DNA of 64,000 nt from NCBI RefSeq assembly GCF_014202295.1, contig NZ_JACHGM010000002.1, forward strand, positions 1-64,000, in the 5' to 3' direction. Every line of letters begins with the position of its first letter. Within the stretch, counting starts at the first letter, position 1. This DNA comes from Borreliella afzelii (lineage in GTDB: Bacteria; Spirochaetota; Spirochaetia; Borreliales; Borreliaceae). The notes beneath the pieces were generated by a model. It was not told the origin of the DNA and did not search any database. It saw only the letters and a list, made by a program, of their open reading frames with translations. The position numbers and the translations under genes were made by a program. Shown here piece by piece: positions 1-9,879 of the stretch.

Positions 1-74
1 GGTTGATAGGTTAGAAGTGTAAGTATAGTAATATATTAAGCTGACTAATACTAATTACCCGTATCTTTGGCCAT
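1..74 (+). rRNA. rrl: 23S rRNA, 3' end (partial)
   Basis: The first bases match the conserved 3' end of bacterial 23S rRNA: GGTTGATAGG, then a TGTAAG segment and GCTGACTAATACTAATTACCCG, equivalent to the last helix region in E. coli. The gene begins outside the window. The end is placed by analogy near 74, just before the spacer to 5S. It is followed within about 20 bases by 5S rRNA, the usual rrl-rrf order. Confidence 0.9.
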
Positions 75-92
75 ATTTTTATCTTCCTTATA

Positions 93-210
93 AAACCCTG
101 GTGGTTAAAGAAAAGAGGAAACACCTGTTATCATTCCGAACACAGAAGTTAAGCTCTTATTCGCTGATGGTACTGCGAGTTCGCGGGAGAGTAAGTTATT
201 GCCAGGGTTT
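93..210 (+). rRNA. rrf: 5S rRNA
   Basis: The terminal stem pairs AAACCCTGG near 93-102 with CCAGGGTTT near 202-210. The interior contains the typical 5S loop sequence CCGAACACAGAAGTTAAGC at about 137-155. A run of T follows the stem, so the closing helix plus T-tract probably ends the rRNA transcript. Exact ends are good to a few bases. Lyme borreliae carry two tandem 23S-5S units (family knowledge); only one end is visible here. Confidence 0.93.
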
Positions 211-304
211 TTATTTTATACTTTAAACCTTGAATTTATTGTGTATACTTATTTTTACACATTAGTAAAACTATTGTATTTTAATAAGGAATTTTTAAAA
301 TAAC

Positions 305-3300
305 ATGAAAAAAGCAAACTTTTTAAGTACTAATTTTTTAATTTTGCTTTTGGTTTGCTTTGTCAATGGCAATTTATTTTCTAAGGATATTTTTAAGTTT
401 AAACTTGTAGATCAATATTTTCCTTTTTACTATAAGAATAATAAAGGAGAATATGTAGGGCTTATTTTTTCTATTTTAGATAAATGGGCAAAAGATAATA
501 ATGTTGATATTATAGTTGAACCTATTGGTAATTTAAATGAAAGTAAAATTGAAGATGAAGCAATATATTTAGGGTTGACTTATAATTCAAAATTAAATGA
601 TTTATTTTATTTTAAAAGTGAGCTTGCTAGGAGTATTTCGATTTTATTTTCTAAAAGCTCTAATAGAAAATATAAAAATACCCATTCAACATTTTTATCA
701 AACTTTAATATAGGGGTTGTTAAAAGTACAATATATGAAGATATCTTAAGACTAAGAGGTGCTAATGCAATTTTTTTGGCTGATAATGTTCAAGAGTTAT
801 TATTGGCTTTAAAAAATGATAAAGTTGATTATATATATGGTGATTGTAAGACTTTACATTATATTGCACAGCGGTTTTTAGGTGAAGATCTTGCTATCTT
901 TAGCGGAGATTTTTTTTATAGTATCAAAAATAGGGTGGCTATTAGTAGAAATGCTCCTGAGATAATAAAGAATTTGAATTTAGATTTGTTTTCATATTTA
1001 ATGAAAATGCCTGATGAATATGTTGTTTCTTTTTTAGATAGAACTTCTAAGGGAAATTTTATTGATGTTGGTTTATATAACGATTATCCCCCTTTGAGTT
1101 TTATTAATTCAAAGGGGGAGTTGTCTGGTATTTTAGTGGATTTATGGAATCTTCTCTCAAGACAGCATATTTTTAAACCTATTTTCAAGGGATTTCCTAA
1201 AGAGGATATTAAGAAGACATTGGATGGAAAGTCAGTTGGAATTTTTGGAGGAATTATTAGCAATGATAGCGTATTTGAAAATGTTAATTATGTAGTAAGT
1301 AAGCCAATATATCCTCTTAATTTTAAATTTTATTCTAAAGGTTTAAACAATAATGTTGGTCCAATAAATTCTCAGTTTATTGATTTTAATTTTAATAATA
1401 TTCAATTAAATAAGAATCAAGATATTGTTAATAATTTTATAGATATTGTAAATAATTCATATGGGTTTATAGAAAATTCAATAACAGCAAAATATTTATT
1501 AAAATTAAATGGATATAACGGTAGATTAAAATCTTACGATTCGATTTTTAATAAAAATAGGTTTTTAGTATTAGCTATTGATAACAGGGTTTATAAGGTT
1601 ATTAAATATATTCTTAATGCTATATTTGATGATATTTCAATTGAATCTTTACTTCAAATAGATAAAAATTGGTTAGATAAAGAAGAGATTAATAGCTCTC
1701 GAATAAATAGTTATAAAATTATGAATAAGGTTAAATTTAATATAGAAGAAAAAATTTGGTTATTAGAAAATAATAAATTAAATCTTGCTGTTAAAAATTG
1801 GTATCCAATAGATTATGTTGAAGCAAATAATTATAAAGGAATAAATCAATTTTTGCTTGATAAGATTAGAATGTTTTCGGGTTTAGAATTTAACATAATT
1901 GAAACATCTAGTAGTTTAGATCTAAAAAAATTAATTAAATCTGGAAAAATCGATATGCTCAATACTAATACGATCGATTCAAATTTAGATAATATTTTTA
2001 ATATAAAATTGAATTCTAGAATTCCACTTTATATTTTTTCAAATAAAAAAAGGGTGCTTCCATCTAGATCTTTAGAGAGGTTTGCTATACTTGATTTTTT
2101 ATATAGTAAAAATTTGGCTTCTAATATTAAATCAAAGCTTGTTCTGGTAAATAGCTTTAAAGAAGCCTTACTTCTTCTTTACAAGGGAAATATAGATGGA
2201 ATTATTAGTGATGAGTATACAGCTGCAGCTGTTTTTGAAGAATTAAATGTTGTCGATGTTGAAAAACTTCCTATTTTTAGAGATTTGGCTTTTGATTTGA
2301 GTCTTGCTATTTATGATCAGGATTATATCTTGAAAGAAATTATTCAAAAAGTTGTTATGCGTTCAAATGTTGATAGTCAGAGATATTTGAATGATTGGAA
2401 ATTTGATGTTTATTATAAGTCCAAAGACATTAGGTTTAAAAATTTTAAATTTTTAGTGTTAACAGTTATTATATTTTATTTTACTTTTTTAGGATTTGTA
2501 ATAATTTTTATGTTCAAATTATCATTTGAGCAGAAAAGAAGATATTCTTTTGTAATGAATGAAAAAAAGATCGCAGAAGCTGCTAATGCTGCTAAAACCA
2601 TTTTTATAGCGAATGTTAGTCATGATATTCGTACTCCCATTAATGGAATAATGGCGGCTACTGAGCTTTTGGATACAACTATTCTTACGGATGTCCAAAA
2701 AGACTATGTTAGGATGATAAATTATTCATCTGATTCTTTACTTTCTTTAATTGATGATATATTGTATTTGTCCCAAATAAATGTCAATGAATTACATGTT
2801 GAGAGTCAACAGATTGATTTAGAGCGTGAAATGGAAATGGTTTTAAAAACTTTTCAATCTCAATGTGCAAAGAAAAATATTGATTTATTTTCTTATTCTA
2901 AATCTGTTTTTAATAATTATATAAAAGGTGACATTGTAAAAATTAAACAAGTTTTAATTAATTTAATAGGAAATGCTTTTAAGTTTACAGATGATGGTGT
3001 TATTGTTTTAAACTATGAAGAAGTATACAGAACAAGAGTTAATGGTAATAGATTGGTTACAGTTGAATTCAAGGTAATAGATACAGGAAAAGGTATTAAA
3101 AGAGAAAATCTTTCTAAGATATTTGAAATATTCAAGCAAGAGGATGATTCTTCTTCAAGGGTTCATGAGGGTGTGGGATTAGGATTGTCAATATCTAGAG
3201 AACTTATAAGACTAATGGGTGGTCTTGGCATTGCTGTTGATAGTAAAGTGGGAGAGGGTACGACTTTTTCATTTATGTTGCCTTTTTTCTTGGGCAGTGA

Positions 3301-4786
3301 GCTTAAAAGTAAAAATTTATCAATCAATAGATTCCAATCAATAAATAGTAATAGTAAAGTATTAAATGTACTCTTGAGTAAAAAATCTATTAAAATTTTT
3401 GAGCACTGTTCGACTTTGTTAGGCCACTCTTCTAATGTGCACTATGTAGCGTCTTTTGAGGATGCTTATAAATTTTTTAAGAAATATTCTTTTTATAATT
3501 TTGTTTGTGTAAATGTAAATAACGATAATATTGAAGAGAGTATTCGATTTGCTAATAATATTGAAAGATTAAGTTCTGATGTACAAATTATTTTTTTATT
3601 TTATTGCTTAGATAATAAAGCTCTAAAAAATTTAAAATATGTGTATGTTAAAAAGCCTTTAACAGGGCTTGGTATATCTTCTATTCTTTCTAAAAAAGAG
3701 TTTGAAACAGAAGTAGATTTTGAAAATTTGGCTCCAATAGATAGTGCTTTTAAGGTAAAAGAACCCATTAGTGTGTTAATAGCTGAAGATAATCAAGTGA
3801 ATCAAAAAGTGCTGAAAGACATTCTTATTGTAATAGGTATTAATGAAAATTTTATTGATATTGTAGATGATGGAGTAAAGGCTTTAAAAGCTTTAAAAGA
3901 AAAAAAATATGCTATCTCTTTTATTGATATAAGAATGCCAAGATATGATGGATTTTCAGTGGCTAAAGAAATTAGAAAATTTGAAAAGGCAAAGAATTTA
4001 AAGCCATGTGTTTTAGTTGCTGTAACAGCACATGCTTTGCAAGAGTATAAAGATGATTGTTTTAAAAGTGGTATGAATGATTATATCTCAAAACCAATAC
4101 ACATAAGTTCAATTAAAGGCATATTAAAAAAATATTTACAGTTTGAAGTTGATGATATTAGGAAGAATGAAGATTTAAGCCAACTTGTTAAGTTCCCCAA
4201 TTTAGATGTTAATAGAGCTTTAAAAGAATTAAATCTTTCATATACATCATATTCTGAATTATGTAGAGGACTTGTTGATTTCATCTCTATCAATATTATT
4301 GATTTAGAAAAAGCTTTTGATGAGGAAAATTTGTCTTTAATTAGGGACATATCTCATTCAATATCTGGAGCTCTTTCTAATATGCGTAGTGCATTGTATA
4401 AAGATTTTAAAAAAATTGAAACAAGTAAAGATTCAATTTATGAGTTGAAAAAAATGTATTCTTTTATAAAAGATGATTTATTGCGACTAATAAGCGACAT
4501 AAAGGAGAATGTTTTGTTTGAGTCTGAGATTGTTAGTGAGAATAAGCTTTACTTTAAAAACAATGATCAATTTTTAAACCTTCTCAATAAACTTTTAATT
4601 GGCATTAAGACTAGAAAGCCAAGAGAATACAAGGGAATTCTTAAGAGCATTGACAAATATGTTTTAGACGATAATATTCAAGTATTATTTAGTGATCTTC
4701 GCAAGAATTTAAGATTATATAGATTTGACGAGAGCTCCAAGATTCTTAAAGAGATTATTGAAAAGTTTAGCAATAAGAGATATTAG
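305..4786 (+). CDS. hk1: Hk1 hybrid sensor histidine kinase
   Basis: This inner-membrane hybrid kinase of 1493 residues drives the diguanylate cyclase Rrp1 by phosphorelay. A signal/anchor (about 1-26) is followed by three tandem periplasmic solute-binding (SBP_bac_3-like) sensor domains at about 28-245, 250-465 and 485-705, and a membrane segment at about 713-738. HisKA has SHDIRTP with His773. The ATPase has an N box near 880-895, DTGKGI at 926 and GVGLGLS near 956. The receiver has an E-D pair ending at D1162, phospho-acceptor D1208 and K1263. The C-terminal HPt-like segment has His1351 in SHSISGA. The start is supported by AAGGA at 286-290. rrp1 follows after 2 bases, so the two are co-transcribed. 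In B. burgdorferi this system is needed for survival in the tick (established). The ligands sensed cannot be read from sequence. Confidence 0.97.
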   Translation: MKKANFLSTNFLILLLVCFVNGNLFSKDIFKFKLVDQYFPFYYKNNKGEYVGLIFSILDKWAKDNNVDIIVEPIGNLNESKIEDEAIYLGLTYNSKLNDLFYFKSELARSISILFSKSSNRKYKNTHSTFLSNFNIGVVKSTIYEDILRLRGANAIFLADNVQELLLALKNDKVDYIYGDCKTLHYIAQRFLGEDLAIFSGDFFYSIKNRVAISRNAPEIIKNLNLDLFSYLMKMPDEYVVSFLDRTSKGNFIDVGLYNDYPPLSFINSKGELSGILVDLWNLLSRQHIFKPIFKGFPKEDIKKTLDGKSVGIFGGIISNDSVFENVNYVVSKPIYPLNFKFYSKGLNNNVGPINSQFIDFNFNNIQLNKNQDIVNNFIDIVNNSYGFIENSITAKYLLKLNGYNGRLKSYDSIFNKNRFLVLAIDNRVYKVIKYILNAIFDDISIESLLQIDKNWLDKEEINSSRINSYKIMNKVKFNIEEKIWLLENNKLNLAVKNWYPIDYVEANNYKGINQFLLDKIRMFSGLEFNIIETSSSLDLKKLIKSGKIDMLNTNTIDSNLDNIFNIKLNSRIPLYIFSNKKRVLPSRSLERFAILDFLYSKNLASNIKSKLVLVNSFKEALLLLYKGNIDGIISDEYTAAAVFEELNVVDVEKLPIFRDLAFDLSLAIYDQDYILKEIIQKVVMRSNVDSQRYLNDWKFDVYYKSKDIRFKNFKFLVLTVIIFYFTFLGFVIIFMFKLSFEQKRRYSFVMNEKKIAEAANAAKTIFIANVSHDIRTPINGIMAATELLDTTILTDVQKDYVRMINYSSDSLLSLIDDILYLSQINVNELHVESQQIDLEREMEMVLKTFQSQCAKKNIDLFSYSKSVFNNYIKGDIVKIKQVLINLIGNAFKFTDDGVIVLNYEEVYRTRVNGNRLVTVEFKVIDTGKGIKRENLSKIFEIFKQEDDSSSRVHEGVGLGLSISRELIRLMGGLGIAVDSKVGEGTTFSFMLPFFLGSELKSKNLSINRFQSINSNSKVLNVLLSKKSIKIFEHCSTLLGHSSNVHYVASFEDAYKFFKKYSFYNFVCVNVNNDNIEESIRFANNIERLSSDVQIIFLFYCLDNKALKNLKYVYVKKPLTGLGISSILSKKEFETEVDFENLAPIDSAFKVKEPISVLIAEDNQVNQKVLKDILIVIGINENFIDIVDDGVKALKALKEKKYAISFIDIRMPRYDGFSVAKEIRKFEKAKNLKPCVLVAVTAHALQEYKDDCFKSGMNDYISKPIHISSIKGILKKYLQFEVDDIRKNEDLSQLVKFPNLDVNRALKELNLSYTSYSELCRGLVDFISINIIDLEKAFDEENLSLIRDISHSISGALSNMRSALYKDFKKIETSKDSIYELKKMYSFIKDDLLRLISDIKENVLFESEIVSENKLYFKNNDQFLNLLNKLLIGIKTRKPREYKGILKSIDKYVLDDNIQVLFSDLRKNLRLYRFDESSKILKEIIEKFSNKRY

Positions 4787-4788
4787 CA

Positions 4789-5712
4789 GTGGAAATGATA
4801 ATTAAAGATAAAGCTTTTGAAGTGGAGAATCAGAAGCTTTTAATTGTGGATGATTCTCCTACCAATTTAGATTTATTGGTAAATATATTGCAAGATGCTT
4901 ATGAGGTTGAAGTTGCAACAAATGGACTTGATGCTTTAAAGCAAGTTGAAAGAGATAGTCCTGATCTTGTGCTTCTTGACATAGGTCTTCCGGATATTAA
5001 TGGTTATGAGGTATGTAGAAGGCTAAAAAGTGATCCTGATACTAAAGAGATTCCCGTAATTTTTATTAGTTCAAGAAGCTCTACAGATGCTCAGCTTGAG
5101 GGATTTAACGTTGGTGGAGTGGATTATATTTTAAAGCCTTTTAATAGTCGAATAATTGACGCTAGAGTTAAGACGCATCTTGAATTAAAGCGGTTAAGAG
5201 ACTATTTTAAAAGCTTATCTAGAATCGATGGGCTTACTCAGATTCCAAACAGAAGATTTTTTATGGATAAATTTTCTAAGTCGTGGATGAAAGCTTTAGA
5301 AAGTAAAGAAATAGTAATTGTTGGGATGTTAGATATTGATAATTTTAAAAATTATAATGATAATTATGGCCACACTAATGGTGATGAGTGTCTTAAATTA
5401 ATTGCTAAAGCTTTATATAAGGTGGCTTTAAAATATAAAATAGATGTTGCTCGATATGGAGGAGAGGAATTTATTTTTTTTTCTGTTAATAAGAGTCTAA
5501 GTGAAATGATTGGCATTATTAAAACAATGATTGATGATATAAAGTGCTTAAGAATAGTTCATGAGCATAGTAGTACTTCTAGTATTGTAACTGTTTCAAT
5601 TGGTCTTGCTCAGGAAATTCCTATTGATAACAATTTTACTAATATCATAAAGCTTGCTGATAGCAAGCTTTATGAAGCTAAAGTTTCTGGAAGGAATCAG
5701 TTTAGATATTAA
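4789..5712 (+). CDS. rrp1: Rrp1 response regulator, diguanylate cyclase
   Basis: This 307-residue cytoplasmic protein makes c-di-GMP from two GTP when phosphorylated by Hk1. The N-terminal receiver has VDD at 20-22, phospho-acceptor D64 in LLDIGLPD, and K116 in LKPF. The C-terminal GGDEF domain (about 140-307) has its active-site signature as GGEEF at 224-228, plus LTQIPNRR. It is the only diguanylate cyclase known in Lyme borreliae (established). The reading frame opens with GTG at 4789; an in-frame ATG at 4795 is an equally plausible start because there is no strong ribosome site. The gene lies 2 bases behind hk1. Confidence 0.97.
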   Translation: MEMIIKDKAFEVENQKLLIVDDSPTNLDLLVNILQDAYEVEVATNGLDALKQVERDSPDLVLLDIGLPDINGYEVCRRLKSDPDTKEIPVIFISSRSSTDAQLEGFNVGGVDYILKPFNSRIIDARVKTHLELKRLRDYFKSLSRIDGLTQIPNRRFFMDKFSKSWMKALESKEIVIVGMLDIDNFKNYNDNYGHTNGDECLKLIAKALYKVALKYKIDVARYGGEEFIFFSVNKSLSEMIGIIKTMIDDIKCLRIVHEHSSTSSIVTVSIGLAQEIPIDNNFTNIIKLADSKLYEAKVSGRNQFRY

Positions 5713-5750
5713 AATTTTATGTTTATTTATTAGGCCTTAGTATTTAGTAT

Positions 5751-6803
5751 TTAGTATTTATGAGTTACAGAGATTCCAATAGAATCGTAATAAAAATAAG
5801 AATTGCCAGTTGCTATTCTTTTTGAAATATCAGCCAGTCCAGCTGTATTGCTTGTGTATGTGGGATTTGTGGATAATTTTAATTTAAGGCCAATTGTTAA
5901 AGGCTTGGCAATTTCAAAATTAGCAACAATAGAAATATTGTGATAAAAAATGTCACTTCCCCAACCTTTGTTTTTCCATGAGCTTATGTTTCTTTCTTTA
6001 CCAATTTGTGTTTTTCCTTCATAAAGTAGGCCTATAGTATTAAGAGGTATTGGCATTTTGTAAGCTAAAAGGGCATAAGGTTTTATTAGCATACCATTTA
6101 TATTTTTACCATCGTCTGCCTTATATTTCCAAAGTTGATTTTTGTTTGCGTGAAGATTAATTAAGTATGTAAAATCATTGCCGATAACTGTAATAATATG
6201 TGTCCAGTCTCCTTGAAAAATAGCGTTTAAGTCGAATTGAAATCGTCCCCCTATTGTTATTTCTGAATAAAATTCAGGAGTATTTGAATATTTTCCATTT
6301 TCAATGTGTACACCAATCCCCTTAAATCCAAAAGCTTCCCAACCCATACCAATTTCATTTGATACATATAAATTTAAAAAAGCAATAGGAGTAAAGCTTA
6401 GCATGCTTTTAAATGAGATGCTTACAGGAGATAGTCCGATATTTAAATCTACGTCTATACCATTGTTTTTAAAAAATATAGAATTGGGATTGTGTAAAGC
6501 TTTGAAATTTTTATAGTACCCCAAGTATGATATTAATTTTATTCCTCCCCAATAATTAGCTGGAATTTTTAAACTTGGTTCAATATTTTGGAAGTTGGGA
6601 TGTTTAAAGCTTTGTGAAAAACTTTTTCCATTTGTTCCCATCTCGTGGGGAGGGTAATAAGCAGATTGAAAATTAAAGTAAAAATATTGATCATTGAAGT
6701 CTAAGTCTTGTTGATCTTGGGAAAGAACCATTTGTGCTTGCAAAAATAACAAGCAAAAGCAAATTTTTTTTATTAACATTTTTATTTTAAATACCTTTTC
6801 CAT
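5751..6803 (-). CDS. dipA: DipA-like outer-membrane porin
   Basis: This 350-residue secreted beta-rich protein corresponds to DipA (BB0418), a dicarboxylate-selective porin of about 36 kDa in B. burgdorferi. A signal peptide is visible as a hydrophobic stretch ending ...QMVLSQ near residues 17-29. Alternating aromatic and polar strands rich in glycine follow, and the protein ends in an aromatic-containing strand (THKY), as outer-membrane barrels do. ATG at 6803 directly abuts the adk stop codon; an internal Met9 would give a more standard 20-residue signal peptide and may be the true start. It is the last gene of the minus-strand run cheR1-cheB1-TraB-adk-dipA. Confidence 0.9.
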   Translation of the reverse strand: MEKVFKIKMLIKKICFCLLFLQAQMVLSQDQQDLDFNDQYFYFNFQSAYYPPHEMGTNGKSFSQSFKHPNFQNIEPSLKIPANYWGGIKLISYLGYYKNFKALHNPNSIFFKNNGIDVDLNIGLSPVSISFKSMLSFTPIAFLNLYVSNEIGMGWEAFGFKGIGVHIENGKYSNTPEFYSEITIGGRFQFDLNAIFQGDWTHIITVIGNDFTYLINLHANKNQLWKYKADDGKNINGMLIKPYALLAYKMPIPLNTIGLLYEGKTQIGKERNISSWKNKGWGSDIFYHNISIVANFEIAKPLTIGLKLKLSTNPTYTSNTAGLADISKRIATGNSYFYYDSIGISVTHKY

Positions 6804-7439
6804 TTAATTTTTTTTTAACATTATTTTAATTATTTTTTTCCTCACTTCATCAATTGTAACAGACGCATCAATATTATTAATTCTAGAGCATTTTGAATAA
6901 AATTCTATTAGTGGTTTTGTTTGTAATTTATATTCTTTAAGCCTTGTTTTTAAGCATTCTTCTTTATCATCTTCTCGTTGATAAAGATCTCCTCCACAAA
7001 CGTCGCAAATGCCAATGTTTTTTGTGGCTAGGGTATGTATATTGAAAATATTATTGCAAGATTTGCAAATTCTTCTTCCTGAGAGTCTTTTTATTACTGA
7101 TTCTTCATCAATTAAAAAGTTTATTATTTTTACATTTGGCAAAAATTTGTCAAGAGCTTTAGCTTGACAAATATTGCGTGGAAATCCATCTAAAATGAAA
7201 TTTTTATTCTTTTTAATAGATTTAATTTTATCTTCTACTATTTTTATTGTAATTAGGTCAGGGACTAGTTCTCCCTTCTCAACAATTTTTTTTATTTCTT
7301 TTCCAAGAGTTGTAGAATTTAAAATATTTTCTCTAAATAAATCTCCTGTTGAAATGTGATAGTATTGAAATTCGTTAGAAATAATTTTTGAAATAGTTCC
7401 CTTTCCAGAACCTGGAGGACCTAAAAATACAAGTTCCAT
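6804..7439 (-). CDS. adk: Adenylate kinase
   Basis: Adenylate kinase interconverts ATP + AMP and 2 ADP in the cytoplasm. The P-loop GPPGSGKGT is at residues 7-15 from this start. STGDLFRE and the DGFPRN motif are present, and the lid carries four cysteines in a C-x2-C...C-x2-C pattern (CKSC and CDVC), so it is a zinc-type long-lid form. Start chosen at 7439: the reading frame stays open to 7493, but AGGAG at about 7449-7453 sits correctly in front of this ATG and the product (211 residues) has the normal family length. This start also leaves a clean gap to the upstream gene. Confidence 0.96.
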   Translation of the reverse strand: MELVFLGPPGSGKGTISKIISNEFQYYHISTGDLFRENILNSTTLGKEIKKIVEKGELVPDLITIKIVEDKIKSIKKNKNFILDGFPRNICQAKALDKFLPNVKIINFLIDEESVIKRLSGRRICKSCNNIFNIHTLATKNIGICDVCGGDLYQREDDKEECLKTRLKEYKLQTKPLIEFYSKCSRINNIDASVTIDEVRKKIIKIMLKKN

Positions 7440-7479
7440 AGTATTAACACTCCTGTATAGATATTTATTATTTAAGGTT

Positions 7480-8694
7480 TTATTTGAAAACATTTAATAA
7501 AAATTTAAGTCCCACAATTGTTCCAATTGTAGATCCAAGGTTTACAAAAAGTACTATTAATAGAATTCTTGTAACCTTGTTTGTGAAATATCCTTTTGTT
7601 GTTGATAATTCTTCTTGTAAATTTTCAAAATCTTTGACCTTTGGTTTGTTTATGTAAGCCTCAACAAGTCCTGCTACCATACCAGTTCCTATGAATGGTA
7701 TTAAAGAGAATATTGGAGAACCTGTAATGGCTGTTAAAATTGTTAAAGGGTGAGATTTTAATAAGATGGATGCAACGCCTGAAAAAAGAGAGTTAGATAT
7801 TATCCAAAGTTTTAAATTTTTGTAAGCAAAATCAAATCCTTTAAAGTAAAAAGAGCTTACTATTAGTAAAATGATTGAAATTGTAATCAAGTAAGATAGC
7901 GCTTTGCTAAATGAAAAAGGTTTTTTAGGTATTTTGTCGAGTTCTTTAGCGTTTATTATTTTTTTATTTTGGCTTACTTCTTTTAAAGTTCTCATTATTC
8001 CGTTTACATGACCTGCGCCTACAATAGCAAGAATAATGCCTTTTCCTTCAAGTATTTTATTTGTAATAAATTCATCTCTTTCATCAATTAAAGCTTTTTT
8101 TACTTTGGGTATTTCTTTTGAAAGTTCTTCCATTACTTTTGAAAGGGCGTCTTGTTCTTTGAGTTTTTCAATTTCATCTTTTGTAATTTTTGTATCTGTT
8201 AGGGAAAAAAGGCTTGAGATTATTTTTATTTTTTCAAATATTGGAATAGATATCCAAGCTCTTTTTAGAGTTGTTTCAATTTTTCTGTCAGCAAGAATTA
8301 ATGGAATATTGTGCTTTTTAGCTTTTAAAATAGCTGTTTTCATTTCTTCACCAGGTTTTATTCCCTGTTCTTTTGCTAATTTTTTTTGAAAATTACTAAG
8401 AATTATATTTATTATAAGAAAGAAGGCTTTTCCTTGTCTTAATGCTTTATCTATATCTAAGTTTCTCCATTTTTCATTTTCATCGGTGTTTAAGATTGAA
8501 TGATAGCGAGCTTCATCAAGTTCAACGGCAATATAGTCTGGTTTTAAGATTTCTATTAAATTTGCAGTGTCTTCTGAGCTTTTTTTTGACACGTGAGCAG
8601 TTCCAAGTATATATATTGTTTTATTATGTATATTAAATTTACTTACATGAGAAAAACAGTCTTCTGTTTTAGTGTTTTCTATTTTGTTGTCCAA
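7480..8694 (-). CDS. TraB/PrgY-family membrane protein
   Basis: This is a TraB-family (pheromone-shutdown, PrgY-like) protein of 404 residues. The family core is seen in GTAHVS (about 31-36), VELDEARY (about 57-64) and LADRKIETTLKRAW. The second half has several hydrophobic segments (about 270-400), so the protein is membrane-bound with a soluble N-terminal TraB domain. Its biochemical activity in bacteria is unproven; the fold is related to putative metalloproteases of the Tiki/GumN group (family knowledge). The start is TTG at 8694, with AAGGAA at 8701-8706 correctly placed. It sits between cheB1 and adk in one minus-strand run, which gives no functional clue. Confidence 0.88.
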   Translation of the reverse strand: MDNKIENTKTEDCFSHVSKFNIHNKTIYILGTAHVSKKSSEDTANLIEILKPDYIAVELDEARYHSILNTDENEKWRNLDIDKALRQGKAFFLIINIILSNFQKKLAKEQGIKPGEEMKTAILKAKKHNIPLILADRKIETTLKRAWISIPIFEKIKIISSLFSLTDTKITKDEIEKLKEQDALSKVMEELSKEIPKVKKALIDERDEFITNKILEGKGIILAIVGAGHVNGIMRTLKEVSQNKKIINAKELDKIPKKPFSFSKALSYLITISIILLIVSSFYFKGFDFAYKNLKLWIISNSLFSGVASILLKSHPLTILTAITGSPIFSLIPFIGTGMVAGLVEAYINKPKVKDFENLQEELSTTKGYFTNKVTRILLIVLFVNLGSTIGTIVGLKFLLNVFK

Positions 8695-8719
8695 AAAATA
8701 TTCCTTGCTTTAAAAAAAA

Positions 8720-9847
8720 TTAGCTATTAATTAGTATAGCTTTTAATAATTTTACCATATGGTTTAGTGGAACTATATAGTCTATATTGTTTTCTTTTAT
8801 TGCTATTTTTGGCATTCCAAAAACCATTGAACTTTCTTTATCTTGTGCAATAGTCAGTCCCCCGGCTTTTTTTATATCGCCAATTTCTTTTGATCCATCA
8901 TTTCCCATTCCAGTCATTATTAGGGCAATTGCTTTATCTTTTGCAATATCTGCAATAGATTGAAATAATACCCCAATAGATGGTTTGTGGCCATTTATAT
9001 GTTTGCCATCGAAGGTTTGTACTTGATAGTTGCCATCGATTTTTTTGATTTTTGTATGATATCCGCCCGAGCTTATGTATGCATGTCCTTGTTTTAATGT
9101 TTCTTTATTGGTAGTTTCTTTTACTCTTATTTTACAAAGACTATTAAGATTTTTTGCAAATTCTTCTGTAAATCCTTTAGGCATATGTTGAACAATTATT
9201 ATTGGTGGAAAGCTTTCAGGTATTTCTGGCAATATTGATTTTAAGGCCACAGGGCCTCCTGCTGATACTCCAATGGCTATTATGTCAAATTTTCTCAGTC
9301 TAAGTTTTTTTATTTCTTTTTCATTTAATATTTTTTCTTTTGCATGTTCTTCAAGTTGAGGTAATGAAAAAGTATCATTTTTATGATTTAAAAAAAAATC
9401 AGCTCTTTCATTGTTTTTTATTTTTATATCCTTGTTGCGGACAATTTTGTTTTTTATAGATATCGATCCATAGGCTAAAAGAGAATTGATAATTTGTTCT
9501 TTTTGGTTTTCATGTGATTTTTTATTTTTAGATACTAATATAAAATCATCAGCGCCCTTTAAAGCAGCAATATTTATTAGGTTTTGATTTGAAGATGTGA
9601 CGACAATTGGTATTGTTTTGTTTATATTGTTTTTTTTCTCCAAAAAGAGAATATCTTTAATGTTGTTTTCTTCTAAATTCATTAATATTACTTCAGGGTT
9701 ATGTTTTTTGAGTTTATTTGTTGCGAATTTACCATTAGAAGCGGTTGCAATGACTTGGAGCTTGGGAGATGAATTAATAAGGTCTGATATAAGCTTTCTC
9801 TTTACAGCAAAGTATTCTATGATAAGTACAGAAATTTTTGTTTCCAT
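8720..9847 (-). CDS. cheB1: CheB1 chemotaxis methylesterase with degenerate receiver
   Basis: This protein-glutamate methylesterase (375 residues) removes methyl groups from chemoreceptors. The C-terminal catalytic domain (about 185-375) is intact: Ser195 in GVSAGG, His221 in VQHMP and Asp317 in MTGMGNDG form the family triad. The N-terminal receiver is abnormal. Where CheB has a D-D pair the sequence reads IEYF (E11, Y12), and the phospho-acceptor aspartate position is Asn57 (ILMNLEENN). Control by CheA phosphorylation therefore looks lost or altered. It lies directly downstream of cheR1 (32-base gap), so the methylation and demethylation enzymes are made together. Lyme borreliae have a second cheB elsewhere (family knowledge). 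Confidence 0.93.
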   Translation of the reverse strand: METKISVLIIEYFAVKRKLISDLINSSPKLQVIATASNGKFATNKLKKHNPEVILMNLEENNIKDILFLEKKNNINKTIPIVVTSSNQNLINIAALKGADDFILVSKNKKSHENQKEQIINSLLAYGSISIKNKIVRNKDIKIKNNERADFFLNHKNDTFSLPQLEEHAKEKILNEKEIKKLRLRKFDIIAIGVSAGGPVALKSILPEIPESFPPIIIVQHMPKGFTEEFAKNLNSLCKIRVKETTNKETLKQGHAYISSGGYHTKIKKIDGNYQVQTFDGKHINGHKPSIGVLFQSIADIAKDKAIALIMTGMGNDGSKEIGDIKKAGGLTIAQDKESSMVFGMPKIAIKENNIDYIVPLNHMVKLLKAILINS

Positions 9848-9879
9848 TGCTACTTTTTCCCTATTTAATTCTTGTTAAA

